Source: JBAIYU01 sp036763085 (GTDB lineage: Bacteria > Bacillota > Negativicutes > DSM-1736 > Dendrosporobacteraceae). Taken from it: a stretch of DNA of 64,000 nucleotides. Where the stretch lies: the NCBI RefSeq assembly GCF_036763085.1, contig NZ_JBAIYU010000010.1:1-64000 (forward strand), read 5' to 3'. Both the position numbers and the translations under genes were made by a program. This document shows, piece after piece, positions 36,572 to 45,900 of this stretch. Within the stretch, counting starts at the first letter, position 1; each line of letters opens with the position of its first letter. The notes under the pieces were generated by a model. That model did not search any database, was not told where the DNA came from, and saw only the letters and a program-made list of their open reading frames with translations.

Positions 36572-37439
36572 TATAGCCTGTTATGAAGAAGCCCAGTCTG
36601 TTGAGCATGCTATAGAGCTTATGCTGGCAAAGCCCAAAGCCAGACTTATTGCTGGAGGAACTGACTTACTTCTGCACATACGTGAAGGCAAACTTCCTGA
36701 CGCAGAGCTTATAAGCCTCCACGACCTGACTGAGCTTAAAGGTATCGAGTTGGAGCAAGACGGCACAATAGTAATTAAACCGGTTACCACTTTTAGCGAA
36801 GTTTCATCCCATCCACTTATTAAACAGCATCTGCCCTTTCTTGGTGAAGCCGTCGACACTGTAGGCGGTCCGCAAACTCGCCATGCCGGAACGATAGGTG
36901 GTAATATCTGCAATGGAGCAACTTCTGCTGACAGTGCTTCTACTCTTTTTGCTCTTAATGCACAGCTCCAGATTGCCGGTCCGTCAGGTATTAGGGTAAG
37001 CTCTATCTTGGATTTTTACAAAGGTCCGGGCAAGGTTAATTTGGCTGCTGGTGAAATCCTGACGGCTATCAGAATATCTTCAGAAAACTATCGCGGCTTC
37101 GGCGGACATTATATAAAATTCGCAATGCGTAATGCAATGGATATAGCAACATTAGGCTGTTCGGTTATTTGCAAAGTGAGGGACGGCAATATTATAGATG
37201 ATTTTCGTTTAGCCTTAGGCGTAGCTGCACCGACCCCCATGCGCTGTTTTAAATCTGAATCAGCTGTCAATGGGCAGCCTTTCAGCGAGGAGCTATTATT
37301 AAAAACTGGCCAACTAGCAATAACGGAAGTTAACCCGCGTACATCTTGGCGTGCATCTAAAGAGTATCGATTGAAATTAGTAGAGGAATTGAGTAAACGA
37401 GCCTTCCGAGAAGCTTACCAAAAAGCAGGGGGATTGTAA
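36564..37439 (+). CDS. xanthine dehydrogenase, FAD-binding subunit
   Basis: About 291 aa. FAD-binding motifs ARLIAGGTDLLLHIREGK near residue 28 and RHAGTIGGNICNGATSADSA near 105 are those of the CoxM/XdhB family. It passes electrons from the Fe-S clusters to NAD or another acceptor. Its start overlaps the end of the Mo subunit gene by 8 nt; ATG 36564 has GGAGG nine nt ahead. Confidence 0.94.
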   Translation: MFDIACYEEAQSVEHAIELMLAKPKARLIAGGTDLLLHIREGKLPDAELISLHDLTELKGIELEQDGTIVIKPVTTFSEVSSHPLIKQHLPFLGEAVDTVGGPQTRHAGTIGGNICNGATSADSASTLFALNAQLQIAGPSGIRVSSILDFYKGPGKVNLAAGEILTAIRISSENYRGFGGHYIKFAMRNAMDIATLGCSVICKVRDGNIIDDFRLALGVAAPTPMRCFKSESAVNGQPFSEELLLKTGQLAITEVNPRTSWRASKEYRLKLVEELSKRAFREAYQKAGGL

Positions 37440-37440
37440 G

Positions 37441-37902
37441 ATGCAAACAAAAAAAATAACTTTTACTGTAAATGGGCGCGAAGTAACCTTGGAGGTTGAT
37501 ATTCGAGAATCACTCCTAGAAACGCTCAGAAATAGACTACAGCTAATCGGCACTAAAAAAGGCTGCGGAGTTGGCGAATGTGGAGCATGTACTGTGCTAA
37601 TAGATGGCGAAACAATTGACACCTGCATCTATCTCGCCGTCTGGGCAGATGGCAAAGAAATCCGAACTATTGAAGGCGAAGCAGTTGATGGCAAGCTGTC
37701 CAAAGCTCAGCAGGCAATGCTGGATGAAGGAGCGGTACAATGTGGCTTTTGCACTCCAGGTTTTGTAATGTCGATCACCTCGATGGTTGAAAGCGGAAAG
37801 CAGTATACCCGCGAAGAAATAAAAAAGGAAATCTCCGGTAATATGTGCCGATGCACAGGCTATCAGAATATCGTAAATGCCGCTGAGCGAGCTTTGAAGT
37901 AG
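37441..37902 (+). CDS. xanthine dehydrogenase, 2Fe-2S subunit
   Basis: A 153-aa small subunit with two [2Fe-2S] sites: the plant-type cluster in GCGVGECGACTVLIDG plus a Cys 12 residues later (about residues 41-63), and the helical cluster with CGFCTPGFV near 101 and CRCTGYQN near 137. It shuttles electrons from the molybdenum site to FAD. It begins 1 nt after the FAD subunit stop and closes the operon before a terminator. Confidence 0.95.
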   Translation: MQTKKITFTVNGREVTLEVDIRESLLETLRNRLQLIGTKKGCGVGECGACTVLIDGETIDTCIYLAVWADGKEIRTIEGEAVDGKLSKAQQAMLDEGAVQCGFCTPGFVMSITSMVESGKQYTREEIKKEISGNMCRCTGYQNIVNAAERALK

Positions 37903-37910
37903 TAGCTGCA

Positions 37911-37958
37911 AAAAACAAAACCAACTCCGCCTGAAAGCTGAGTTGGTTTTTGTTTTTT
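37911..37958. terminator. terminator between xdh operon and chemotaxis receptor gene
   Basis: AAACAAAACCAACTC pairs with GAGTTGGTTTTTGTTT across a 12-nt loop, with A and T runs on both sides. It serves the convergent genes on both strands. Confidence 0.85.
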
Positions 37959-39669
37959 ACATTCTGAATGTTTTAATGGCTCCTTGGAGTTGTTCTGCCA
38001 TTTGAGCTAAACTTTGGCTTGATGCTGCAATTTCTTCAAGCGCGGCAGATTGCTCTTCCGTTGAAGCTGAAACGGTCTGCGTCTGACCAGCAGTGTTTTT
38101 ACTAACTGTCTCTATAGTTTTTACTGCGGTTACGATCCGCAGACTATCCTCCGAAATGTTCTTAATAGCTGCTGTTACATCGGCAATTTGCTCAGAAGTC
38201 CGCTCAATCTCCGTTGAGATACGTGAAAATGCTTCACCTGCCTTGTTCACAATCACTGTACCGTTCTTAGTCTCTTGAGTTCCCTGAACCATTGATTCAA
38301 CTGCTTTTTCGGTTTCAGCTTGCACTTCGCTAATCAAATTAGTTATTTGATCGGCGGCTGCTTCAGCCTGTTCTGCTAGTTTTCGGACTTCCTCTGCTAC
38401 GACTGAAAAGCCGCGTCCATGCTCACCAGCTCTTGCCGCCTCAATTGCAGCATTTAAAGCTAGTAGATTGGTTTGCCCCGCAATATTTGTAATTGTGCCT
38501 ACGATTTGCCCAATTTTGACGGAACGTTCATTCAATTTAGCAATTACTTGAGCAGAATCCGCGACCGAATGCTCTATTATATTCATTTGACGGACTGCAT
38601 TTTGGATTGCCTGTCCTCCTGAATTTGCAGCTATAGCAGTTTCATTAGATGCCGCCATCATCGACTGCGCGCTTAACGAAATCTTACTTATCCCAATAGA
38701 CATATTAGCTACAACTGCTGATGTTTCGGCTATAGCGTTAGCCTGTTCACGCGCTCCATCGGATACTTCCGTTATAATCGCAGCTACTTCATTAACCGCT
38801 GTTGCCGATTCGTCAGCACTTGCAGTTAACTGCTGTGCCGATGCGGCGACTGTATCGGCCGAATCAGATGTATTATTAATAAATACACGGATTTGCTCTG
38901 TAACCTTATTTAATGAGTTTGCTAAATCGCCAAACTCATCTTTTGTATTTATATCAATAGCTTTAATAGATACATTTCCATTGCTATCTGTTTGAATGCT
39001 GTTTTGAATTAATCCTAACTGGCTTGTCATAGATCTAATAATAATAACTCCGATTAATGCACACATTCCTAATCCACAAAGCAAGGTAACAAGAAATATT
39101 AACTGCATTTTTTGGTATGCGGCTTGCGCATTTGAATACTCCTGTTGCGCGATACTAAGCTGAAGTTCAACAAGTTCTGAAACTTTTGCTGAAATTGGAT
39201 CAATATTTTGATACAATTCATTAACCGTATAGCTAGCTAAAGCCTCTTTGTCCTGTTTTTGTAATATTCCTTCCAACTTAACTAATGAGGAATTTGCCTT
39301 ATTCATCTCTTGCTCTGTTTCGTCTACCAACTTGTTTTCCTGCGGAACTAAATAGGTTGAGGTATACTGCCGCCACTCATTATCTATAGTGCTCTTAGCC
39401 TCATTATACTGTTTCATAGCTTCCTGCCAGGATATATTTCCATTTCTAGCCTTATGAGATGCGTCAACAATGTTAACAGCATACATATCTGCAACAACCT
39501 TTAGCTGCTTAAGACATACTACTCTATCTTCATAAACAGTACGTAGACTATCATTAGAACTTCTAACACCTATTAAACCAACGAAACCGACTATTATTGC
39601 TAGCAATGCGGCTACTGACATAAGTAAAATAAGCTTACTTTTGACCTTTAAATCGTATAGTATTTGCAT
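37957..39669 (-). CDS. methyl-accepting chemotaxis protein
   Basis: A 570-aa receptor. A membrane segment near residues 12-33 and another near 188-211 flank a helical four-helix-bundle sensor. A HAMP domain follows, then a long coiled-coil signalling domain with the conserved tip IAGQTNLLALNAAIEAARAGEHGRGF near residue 395-420. Ligand is unknown. Its place at the edge of the purine island could mean purine taxis, but it has its own transcription unit and this is only a guess. Confidence 0.94.
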   Translation of the reverse strand: MQILYDLKVKSKLILLMSVAALLAIIVGFVGLIGVRSSNDSLRTVYEDRVVCLKQLKVVADMYAVNIVDASHKARNGNISWQEAMKQYNEAKSTIDNEWRQYTSTYLVPQENKLVDETEQEMNKANSSLVKLEGILQKQDKEALASYTVNELYQNIDPISAKVSELVELQLSIAQQEYSNAQAAYQKMQLIFLVTLLCGLGMCALIGVIIIRSMTSQLGLIQNSIQTDSNGNVSIKAIDINTKDEFGDLANSLNKVTEQIRVFINNTSDSADTVAASAQQLTASADESATAVNEVAAIITEVSDGAREQANAIAETSAVVANMSIGISKISLSAQSMMAASNETAIAANSGGQAIQNAVRQMNIIEHSVADSAQVIAKLNERSVKIGQIVGTITNIAGQTNLLALNAAIEAARAGEHGRGFSVVAEEVRKLAEQAEAAADQITNLISEVQAETEKAVESMVQGTQETKNGTVIVNKAGEAFSRISTEIERTSEQIADVTAAIKNISEDSLRIVTAVKTIETVSKNTAGQTQTVSASTEEQSAALEEIAASSQSLAQMAEQLQGAIKTFRM

Positions 39670-39774
39670 TATGAACTTCTCCCTATGTAACCGTTTTTTA
39701 AGATTATATCATTTTAAAAAACAGTCTATCAAGATAATAATTATATTTTAAGAATCCATATCTGGCGTAATAAG

Positions 39775-40845
39775 TTATTCTTCATCATTAAAATAAACCT
39801 TGTAAAAATACATACCCTTTTGCTCATCAAAGCCTCGTTCAATAAATTCATCGGCAGTAACTTCAGCGGCAGCGGTTTTTATTCTTATCTCAATTTCGGT
39901 ATCTAATTTGATTAGATTATTAAACTTACGTCTAACTGTTTTAACGGCTGGTCCTGATATGCTAAAACTTTCAGCCTGATCAATTCCCTGATTTATATCA
40001 TATAGCTGCTTGTGTTCTTTAAATTGTTCAATAAGCTCCGGCTTTTTTACAACATTATGAGCAAAATCTTCAAGATTGAATTCATTATTATTACTAAAAT
40101 AAGAAATTGCTTCATTCATAAATACTACCCGATCTTTCTTATCAGCCTGATAAACTGGCCCGTAGATGGTATCGGCAAAGTCCTGGCACATATCCAAGCA
40201 GTTTTTGGTATGAAAGTAATTATTCTGTACATCAGATAGGCGGAGAAATTCTTCCTTCCAATATAAAGCTTCATTATTTCCACCTTTATTTACGTTATCC
40301 ACTATTGCAACTCTAAAGCCGTCTACTGATTCTGAGTTGAAAATAATACAGCCTTTATCTAATTTTTTAATATTAATGCCTATATCTGATCCGACACTGA
40401 ATGAGTTTCGGCTATTTGCAATCTTTAGGTAATTTTCTTTTCTTTCAGTCTTAAAGATTCCAATTGCATCAGTTTGCTGCTCATTTATAACACATCCACT
40501 GAAATAAACTACATAAAATTCCCCTCCCTTTATCTGCGGGTGTGAGGACTTTTCATAGAGATGTTTTAACATATTTATTGATTGGCTATAAAAGGTATCG
40601 GGGCTAATAAAAGCTTGGGCCGCATACATATATATTTCATTTAGATGGATATCTGTTTCGTGAAAAAACTTATATAAAACCTTTTCGCGGAAAGACGACA
40701 AAAAATATTTCATAAGCAGTTCTTCGACATCACCGTCTGTAATTTGGTATAATTCCGGAGAAATTACAATTCCCTCGTCTTTTAACTTATTACCTACCTT
40801 ATGAATGACTAACTGCTCCATTTTCAGCTTTGATACATCAAACAT
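39775..40845 (-). CDS. nucleoid-associated protein (NA37/YejK-like)
   Basis: A 356-aa protein with features of the NA37 family: VIHKVGNKLKDEGIVIS near residue 13, SFREKVLYKFFHETDIHLNEIY near 50, SHPQIKGGEFYVVYFSGC near 100, and KLDKGCIIFNSE near 155. The family binds nucleoid DNA in E. coli (YejK); in other bacteria function is unclear. RBS GGGAG precedes the ATG. No operon partners. Confidence 0.75.
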   Translation of the reverse strand: MFDVSKLKMEQLVIHKVGNKLKDEGIVISPELYQITDGDVEELLMKYFLSSFREKVLYKFFHETDIHLNEIYMYAAQAFISPDTFYSQSINMLKHLYEKSSHPQIKGGEFYVVYFSGCVINEQQTDAIGIFKTERKENYLKIANSRNSFSVGSDIGINIKKLDKGCIIFNSESVDGFRVAIVDNVNKGGNNEALYWKEEFLRLSDVQNNYFHTKNCLDMCQDFADTIYGPVYQADKKDRVVFMNEAISYFSNNNEFNLEDFAHNVVKKPELIEQFKEHKQLYDINQGIDQAESFSISGPAVKTVRRKFNNLIKLDTEIEIRIKTAAAEVTADEFIERGFDEQKGMYFYKVYFNDEE

Positions 40846-40944
40846 CGGTTACTCCCTTTCTTGTACAACCATAATTCTTACACTAACTCCCAAAGTTATA
40901 TTGTAACAGATGCAGGCTGTAGTGTGGAGTAAATTCTAAAAATA

Positions 40945-40974
40945 AGAAAGGAGAAGGTTTCCCTTCTCCTTTCT
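40945..40974 (-). terminator. hairpin terminator
   Basis: AGAAAGGAGAAGG pairs with CCTTCTCCTTTCT; on the minus strand a TATTTTT tail follows. It may end the mutM transcript about 390 bp downstream of that gene, or an RNA starting in between. Confidence 0.75.
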
Positions 40975-41098
40975 GAAACAGCACATCCTTATAGCATTTT
41001 GATATATGGCACTCTTGAAAAACCTCACTCAAACGAACCTGATCATAATTTTAGTCGGGACGGCTCACAAATTTTACTTACATAAACAATCTTGTCAC

Positions 41099-41168
<70 letters not shown>

Positions 41169-41363
41169 GCTTATCCTAAAACTGTAAAACAAAAAACACA
41201 ACCTGATAGACTAGCAATCATCGTCGCAATAACTTGGAACTAAAATCCCTGCATCTTGCTTACTGATATAATCTGAGTCGCTATAAGGAAAGTGCTTACT
41301 TAGATAATAGCACATCATCCCTATTTATGCAATAGTCAAAATATTGTAATTATAATATTTTTT

Positions 41364-42182
41364 TTAATGTTGGCAGGTCGGGCAATAAAAAGCATTTCTA
41401 CCGCCTACCTTTTCCGTTTTGATTATGTCTGAGCAAACAAAACACTGCTCACCGGTACGATAAGCAACTTGCAGCTTTGGTTCAAATCCGCCAGTCAAAA
41501 CATCATCTGACGTAAACTTTTCCTCATATACTCCACCAAGCTGTATTGCTCTGTTTAATAAGTCTTCGAGGCAATAAAATAACCTAGTTTGCTCTTGTTC
41601 GCTTATCTGAGAAGTTTTTCGCGTGGGTAAAATCCCACTGCAAAATAGTACCTCATTAGAATAAACATTGCCAATACCAGCTATAAACTGCTGGTCCATC
41701 AGAAGCGGCTTAATCATACCTTTTCGCTGACTTAATAAGCTTAAAAAATCTTCAAGCTTAAATTCAGGATCTAGCGGTTCTGGCCCTAACCCTTCCAATT
41801 CAGGCATGACTTTTAAATTAGTAGTATTAACCAAATGAATATATCCAAGATTTATCTTAAAAAACGCTAAGTTTTCACCAGTGTCTAAACTAAGAATAAG
41901 CGATGGTCGGCCAACTAATTCTTCGTTGGCGTAAAATAGCCGGACATAGCCCTCCAGCATAAAGTGAACAATTATAGATTTTGCATTGTTCAAGCTCATG
42001 ATTATTTGTTTTGCTCTTCGTCGTACAGAACTAACCTCTTGGTTGATCACACTATTAGCAAAAACTTCAATTGGCACGTTAAGAGCCTTATCTCGGTTAA
42101 CTATAACATGCTTTATTGTTTTACCCTGCACATGTTTTTCTAAATGATATCTAACAGTCTCTATTTCAGGAATTTCTGGCAT
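41364..42182 (-). CDS. mutM: DNA-formamidopyrimidine glycosylase
   Basis: Fpg/MutM removes 8-oxoguanine from DNA and nicks the site. The 272-aa length is standard. The catalytic N-terminus is MPEIPEIETV (Pro after processed Met, then Glu). A conserved Lys occurs in RRRAKQIIM near residue 57, and the helix-two-turn-helix segment GIGNVYSNEVLFCSGI lies near 168. The C-terminal zinc finger is CFVCSDII...YCPTC. Family members Fpg and Nei-like are hard to separate by eye, but the Fpg features dominate. Confidence 0.9.
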   Translation of the reverse strand: MPEIPEIETVRYHLEKHVQGKTIKHVIVNRDKALNVPIEVFANSVINQEVSSVRRRAKQIIMSLNNAKSIIVHFMLEGYVRLFYANEELVGRPSLILSLDTGENLAFFKINLGYIHLVNTTNLKVMPELEGLGPEPLDPEFKLEDFLSLLSQRKGMIKPLLMDQQFIAGIGNVYSNEVLFCSGILPTRKTSQISEQEQTRLFYCLEDLLNRAIQLGGVYEEKFTSDDVLTGGFEPKLQVAYRTGEQCFVCSDIIKTEKVGGRNAFYCPTCQH

Positions 42183-42242
42183 GATATCCCCCCAATAGCT
42201 TAGTCAACTTATTAAAGAACTATTTTACCTTCTTCTAATCTA

Positions 42243-42824
42243 TTATTCCGCAGCACCGGCAATTGTAGTATCTGCAGGAATAACTTTCTCAGATATACGT
42301 TCTCTAAAAAAGCTGATTACGCTGGCAATAACAATTATCGAAAGTACAGAGGATAGTCCTTTGAAAAAGCCTACGCTATAGACGCCTGACATAACTATTA
42401 AAAAATCAAACGCGAAAGTTATTTTACCAACGTCCCATTTGAGTTTTTGATGCAAATACAACACTAAAATAGTAACTCCACCAAGAGAAGCACCATTCAA
42501 AAACAACACTGATAACCCACAACCCACAAACAGACCACCGATAATCGCCCCCAGCCAGTCTGGAAGCCAAAAATAGGGAAGCAAGTGATCCAACGAAGTA
42601 AGCAGGGATAAAGTGTTAACAGCCAGGAGTGTATACAGCGTAAATTGCCAGCCCATACGAATAAAAGAAAGCACGTAAAAAGGTACATTTATCCAAAAAA
42701 ATGAAGCAGCAAATGACAAACCTGTGATATAGGAAAGACTAAGTGCCAGGCCAGGAGTACCGCCTGTGACCAAATGTGAATGCCGTAGAATTACTACCCC
42801 GATACTCGCCAACAAACATCCCAA
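42243..42824 (-). CDS. YitT family membrane protein (short form)
   Basis: Membrane protein of about 193 aa with five hydrophobic helices and the YitT signature HLVTGGTPGLALSLSY, but without the C-terminal DUF2179 domain found in the neighbour at 43994-44845. Function of the family is not known. The TTG at 42824 has no RBS and truncates the first helix. AAAGGA at about 42868-42863 points to an ATT at 42857, which would add the residues NKLLNIFLGC expected at a YitT N-terminus. Confidence 0.82.
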   Translation of the reverse strand: MGCLLASIGVVILRHSHLVTGGTPGLALSLSYITGLSFAASFFWINVPFYVLSFIRMGWQFTLYTLLAVNTLSLLTSLDHLLPYFWLPDWLGAIIGGLFVGCGLSVLFLNGASLGGVTILVLYLHQKLKWDVGKITFAFDFLIVMSGVYSVGFFKGLSSVLSIIVIASVISFFRERISEKVIPADTTIAGAAE

Positions 42825-42923
42825 AAATATATTTAATAACTTATTTAAAATAAAAATCCACGTCCTTTAAAACCTTAAAACTCACAACCACCATTATAAG
42901 CTACTCTATATAGTCTTAGTCAA

Positions 42924-42962
42924 TATAAAAGGGTCATAATTCGAATTAATGGCCCTTTTATA
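42924..42962 (-). terminator. terminator of the DMT transporter gene
   Basis: On the minus strand AAAAGGGCCATTAATTC pairs with GAATTATGACCCTTTT and ends in TATATTG, starting a few nt past the stop codon. Confidence 0.8.
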
Positions 42963-42964
42963 TA

Positions 42965-43870
42965 TTATGTAGTTTGAGGCTCCATGCTAGACCTCCGAGT
43001 GGCAAGATATACACCCGTGATTATCCATAAACCGCCGACAATCTCACGCCAGCCGATATGCTCCTGAAGAAAGGCCACTGAAAGAATCATTCCAGCTACA
43101 GGTATTACATTAGAAAATATCGCGGTTCTATTTGGTCCCACACTAGAAACACCTTCGTTCCACCAATTAAACGCAAGGATACCACTCCCTATTATCATAT
43201 AGGCCATAGATAGCCATGCAAAATTTGAAAGCTGAAATGTAACACCAGTTCCTTGGTACAACACCGCTATAACCATAAAAAAGGTTCCTGCAACCCCTGC
43301 CCAAGCGGTGGTTGCCATTGGTGAGAGATCTTCCATTACCCCTCTTCCCAACACTGAGTAAATCGCCCAGCTTATCTGACTGGCTAAAAAGAGAATATCG
43401 CCTCTGTTAAACGACAGATTCTTTATAACCTCTAATGATCCATGAGCAATTAGATAGATAACTCCAAGGAAGGATATTAATATCCCAAGCCATTGCCTTA
43501 GTTTTAGCTTTTCATGGAGAAAAACGACTGCCAATACAGCAGTTACCGCCGGACTAAGTGCAGCTACCAACGAGCAGTTAACAGCAGAAGAGTATTGCAG
43601 TCCTGTAAATTGCAGGCCATTATTTAGACCAACACCAGTAAACCCCATGAGGATTAGCGTCGGTACATGCTTTCGGGGCGGCAGGGCAGCCTTTCCGTAC
43701 TTATAAAACATAAAGAATAATAAAATCATGCTTATGCCTAAAAATCTTAGAAGAACTATCATGGTAGGCGACATCTCGCCCAGCATACCTTTCACAGCAA
43801 CCGGGTTTCCTCCCCAGAGTACCGCGGTCATAGCTAGAAAGAAATATATCTTCTGCGAGCCTTGCTGCAT
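42965..43870 (-). CDS. EamA/DMT family transporter
   Basis: A 301-aa protein with about ten hydrophobic helices in two EamA repeats; the first begins AMTAVLWGGNPVAVKG and the second GDILFLASQISWAIYSVLGR. Members export amino acids or other metabolites; the substrate cannot be told from sequence. It stands alone between YitT-family genes. Confidence 0.9.
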   Translation of the reverse strand: MQQGSQKIYFFLAMTAVLWGGNPVAVKGMLGEMSPTMIVLLRFLGISMILLFFMFYKYGKAALPPRKHVPTLILMGFTGVGLNNGLQFTGLQYSSAVNCSLVAALSPAVTAVLAVVFLHEKLKLRQWLGILISFLGVIYLIAHGSLEVIKNLSFNRGDILFLASQISWAIYSVLGRGVMEDLSPMATTAWAGVAGTFFMVIAVLYQGTGVTFQLSNFAWLSMAYMIIGSGILAFNWWNEGVSSVGPNRTAIFSNVIPVAGMILSVAFLQEHIGWREIVGGLWIITGVYLATRRSSMEPQTT

Positions 43871-43891
43871 TATTAAACCATCTCCTGTAAT

Positions 43892-43988
43892 TATAAAGAA
43901 AACACGGCTTGCGCCGAGCCTTAGCGACAGCGGAAGTCGATGTTGCCCTTATGCATGTAAGAAAGTTTTATACTTTCTTATCGTATGA
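43892..43988. repeat. dispersed ~95-bp repeat, copy A
   Basis: The segment beginning ACACGGCTTGCGCCGAGC and ending AAGAAAGTTTTATACTTTCTTATCGTAT recurs, with changes, twice in tandem at 62862-63043. It fills most of the gap between the DMT transporter and YitT genes. The ATGCATGTAAGAAAGT and ACTTTCTTATCGTAT parts can form a hairpin. Confidence 0.8.
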
Positions 43989-43993
43989 AAATA

Positions 43994-44845
43994 TTATAAA
44001 TCTTTAGATCCAGGCAATGTAAACCCACGCCCCATAACCTCAGCTGCATCACTAACAATCATGAATGCACTGGGATCGGCTTCCTGAACCAATAGCTTAA
44101 TTTTTGCTATTTGGGTTAAGCTTACAACAACAAAAATAACTTGCTTTCTTTGCCGCGTATAAGCTCCTTCACCTTGCAAAATAGTTACCCCTCGTCCAAC
44201 TTCCTTCAATATAGCCTCAACAATTTCCTGCGTCTTATAAGAAACAATATGTATTGTCTTTCTCCTGTTAAAGCCTTCCACGACCTTATCGGTAATATTT
44301 GCGCCAACAAACATAGCTATCAGGGTCAATACAGCTAGTTTTAAACCAAACAGTGCTGCTGATAAAAGCATAATTATAAAATTGATGGAAAATCCAACTG
44401 CGCCAAAGTTTAAAGAATAATATTTTTTAACTATTGCCGCAATAATATCTAAACCACCACCGCTGCCGTTGACTCTAAAAATAATACCTGATCCCAAACC
44501 GCTAACCAAACCACCTGTTAGTGCTGCTAGGATTGGTTCATCAAGCAAATTAAATTTGGTCAAAAACTGCGTTGCATCAACTGCTGCTGAGAACATGATT
44601 GTGCCGAAAATAGTTGTAATTGTATAATCTCTGCCTAAAAATTTGTAAGCAGCATAAATCAGAGGTATATTCATGATAAGTATCTGTAACCCGATTGGAA
44701 ACCCAAATAAAAAATAAGAAATAATAGCAAGTCCGCTAACACCTCCGCTTAGCAAGTGGTGTGGAACGAGAAAAAGATTTATTGAGGCACCGCAAATCAA
44801 ACAGCCAAGTGCGACCCAAAAATACTGCAATAATCTATTTTTCAA
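43994..44845 (-). CDS. YitT family membrane protein with DUF2179 domain
   Basis: A 283-aa protein with about five or six N-terminal hydrophobic helices containing the family signature HHLLSGGVSGLAIISYFLFG and RVNGSGGGLDIIAAIVKK. The soluble C-terminal DUF2179 domain (about 200-283) includes GRGVTILQGEGAYTRQRKQV. The family is widespread in Firmicutes; its transport or sensing role is unknown. Confidence 0.92.
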   Translation of the reverse strand: MKNRLLQYFWVALGCLICGASINLFLVPHHLLSGGVSGLAIISYFLFGFPIGLQILIMNIPLIYAAYKFLGRDYTITTIFGTIMFSAAVDATQFLTKFNLLDEPILAALTGGLVSGLGSGIIFRVNGSGGGLDIIAAIVKKYYSLNFGAVGFSINFIIMLLSAALFGLKLAVLTLIAMFVGANITDKVVEGFNRRKTIHIVSYKTQEIVEAILKEVGRGVTILQGEGAYTRQRKQVIFVVVSLTQIAKIKLLVQEADPSAFMIVSDAAEVMGRGFTLPGSKDL

Positions 44846-44886
44846 TTTATTCCCTCATCTCATTTCGAATGCTTAAATCAGATATT

Positions 44887-45366
44887 TTAAGGTGTATTCG
44901 GTAAGCTGGTAATAATAATGCGGCTCACATACCCCTCACTCATATCAAAAATCAGTCGCTTTTCAGGCGAAGAGTCAGTTTTGTATATAAAGTATCGATG
45001 TCCTTTAATTGTCTGACGTTCAGGGTCACCGTACTCTTTAATTACTTTGTAACTTGTGCCTCCGACTCTAATACCGCGCTTAGTTTGAAATTGATCATTA
45101 TCAACTAAAATAAAGGCAATTTTGTTTGTGTCAATAAAAGTCCAGACACGCAATCCAGGATAAGTAAGATAATTTAACGGTGGCTCACCTTTTTCATCAC
45201 TCGTCTGCCTTTTTGGAGGGCCGAGCTTAACCAATACTTCTTCATAGGTATTATTGATAAAATCAATTTCGTTAATCAAGAAGTCTTCATTTGGTATACC
45301 GGCACTGCATGTAGAGTGGGTAAAAAATAACACAGCTAAAAGTAATAAGAAGAATTGTTTTTTCAT
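44887..45366 (-). CDS. hypothetical secreted protein
   Basis: A 159-aa protein. The first 22 residues (KK, a Leu/Phe-rich stretch, then CSAG) form a clear signal peptide. The mature part includes EEVLVKLGPPKRQTSDEKG and YKVIKEYGDPERQT, two similar segments (about residues 41-60 and 104-118) resembling the two halves of a SmpA/BamE-like fold. I cannot assign a function. Confidence 0.75.
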   Translation of the reverse strand: MKKQFFLLLLAVLFFTHSTCSAGIPNEDFLINEIDFINNTYEEVLVKLGPPKRQTSDEKGEPPLNYLTYPGLRVWTFIDTNKIAFILVDNDQFQTKRGIRVGGTSYKVIKEYGDPERQTIKGHRYFIYKTDSSPEKRLIFDMSEGYVSRIIITSLPNTP

Positions 45367-45442
45367 AACTACTCCATTGTTATCACATTATTAAATTCTA
45401 AACCAATACTTTATCCTATATACAGAAGCAAATTTCCTTCTT

Positions 45443-45476
45443 GCAAAAAAAAAAATAGTTTCTCGTTAAAGAAACT
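45443..45476 (-). terminator. terminator downstream of the 45617-45841 gene
   Basis: On the minus strand AGTTTCT pairs with AGAAACT across TTAACG and is followed by a run of about a dozen T. Confidence 0.85.
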
Positions 45477-45616
45477 AAAAAGAGGGTACAACTTATGAAG
45501 CTTATATAGAAGATTGTTTGCTCTAAGATTTTATCATACATATTATGGAAAATTCAATAATAATATTTCATCAAAATCATAGTTATGTCAACACTATTCG
45601 ACACAAAAATGAAGGG

Positions 45617-45841
45617 CTACTTTACAGCAGCCCTATTCTTGTCATTATTAAAATAATCTACAGTAGTGAAAAAAGGATTCCTAAGTTTCTGATCTTTTTT
45701 AACCGAGCTATAGAGCTCCAATAAATTTTCTAACTCCCTGAGATAAGGAGAATTACTCTTCATATTAGTAGGAATTCTATCTAGCTCTTCTAAAACATAC
45801 GCAATCCTAGCAATAAGATTATCTGTTGACAAATTTTCCAA
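45617..45841 (-). CDS. small hypothetical protein
   Basis: I do not recognise this protein of up to 74 aa. It is predicted mostly helical and acidic, with YLRELENLLELYSSVKKDQ in the middle and no membrane segment. TTG at 45841 is only 1 nt from AAGGG, so TTG at 45832 (about 10 nt from the RBS) may be the real start. A strong terminator follows. Confidence 0.5.
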   Translation of the reverse strand: MENLSTDNLIARIAYVLEELDRIPTNMKSNSPYLRELENLLELYSSVKKDQKLRNPFFTTVDYFNNDKNRAAVK

Positions 45842-45900
45842 TCCCTTCCATGGAATATTATCATAAGAATAATAAATTTTACAAATATTGTCAAGTAAAA

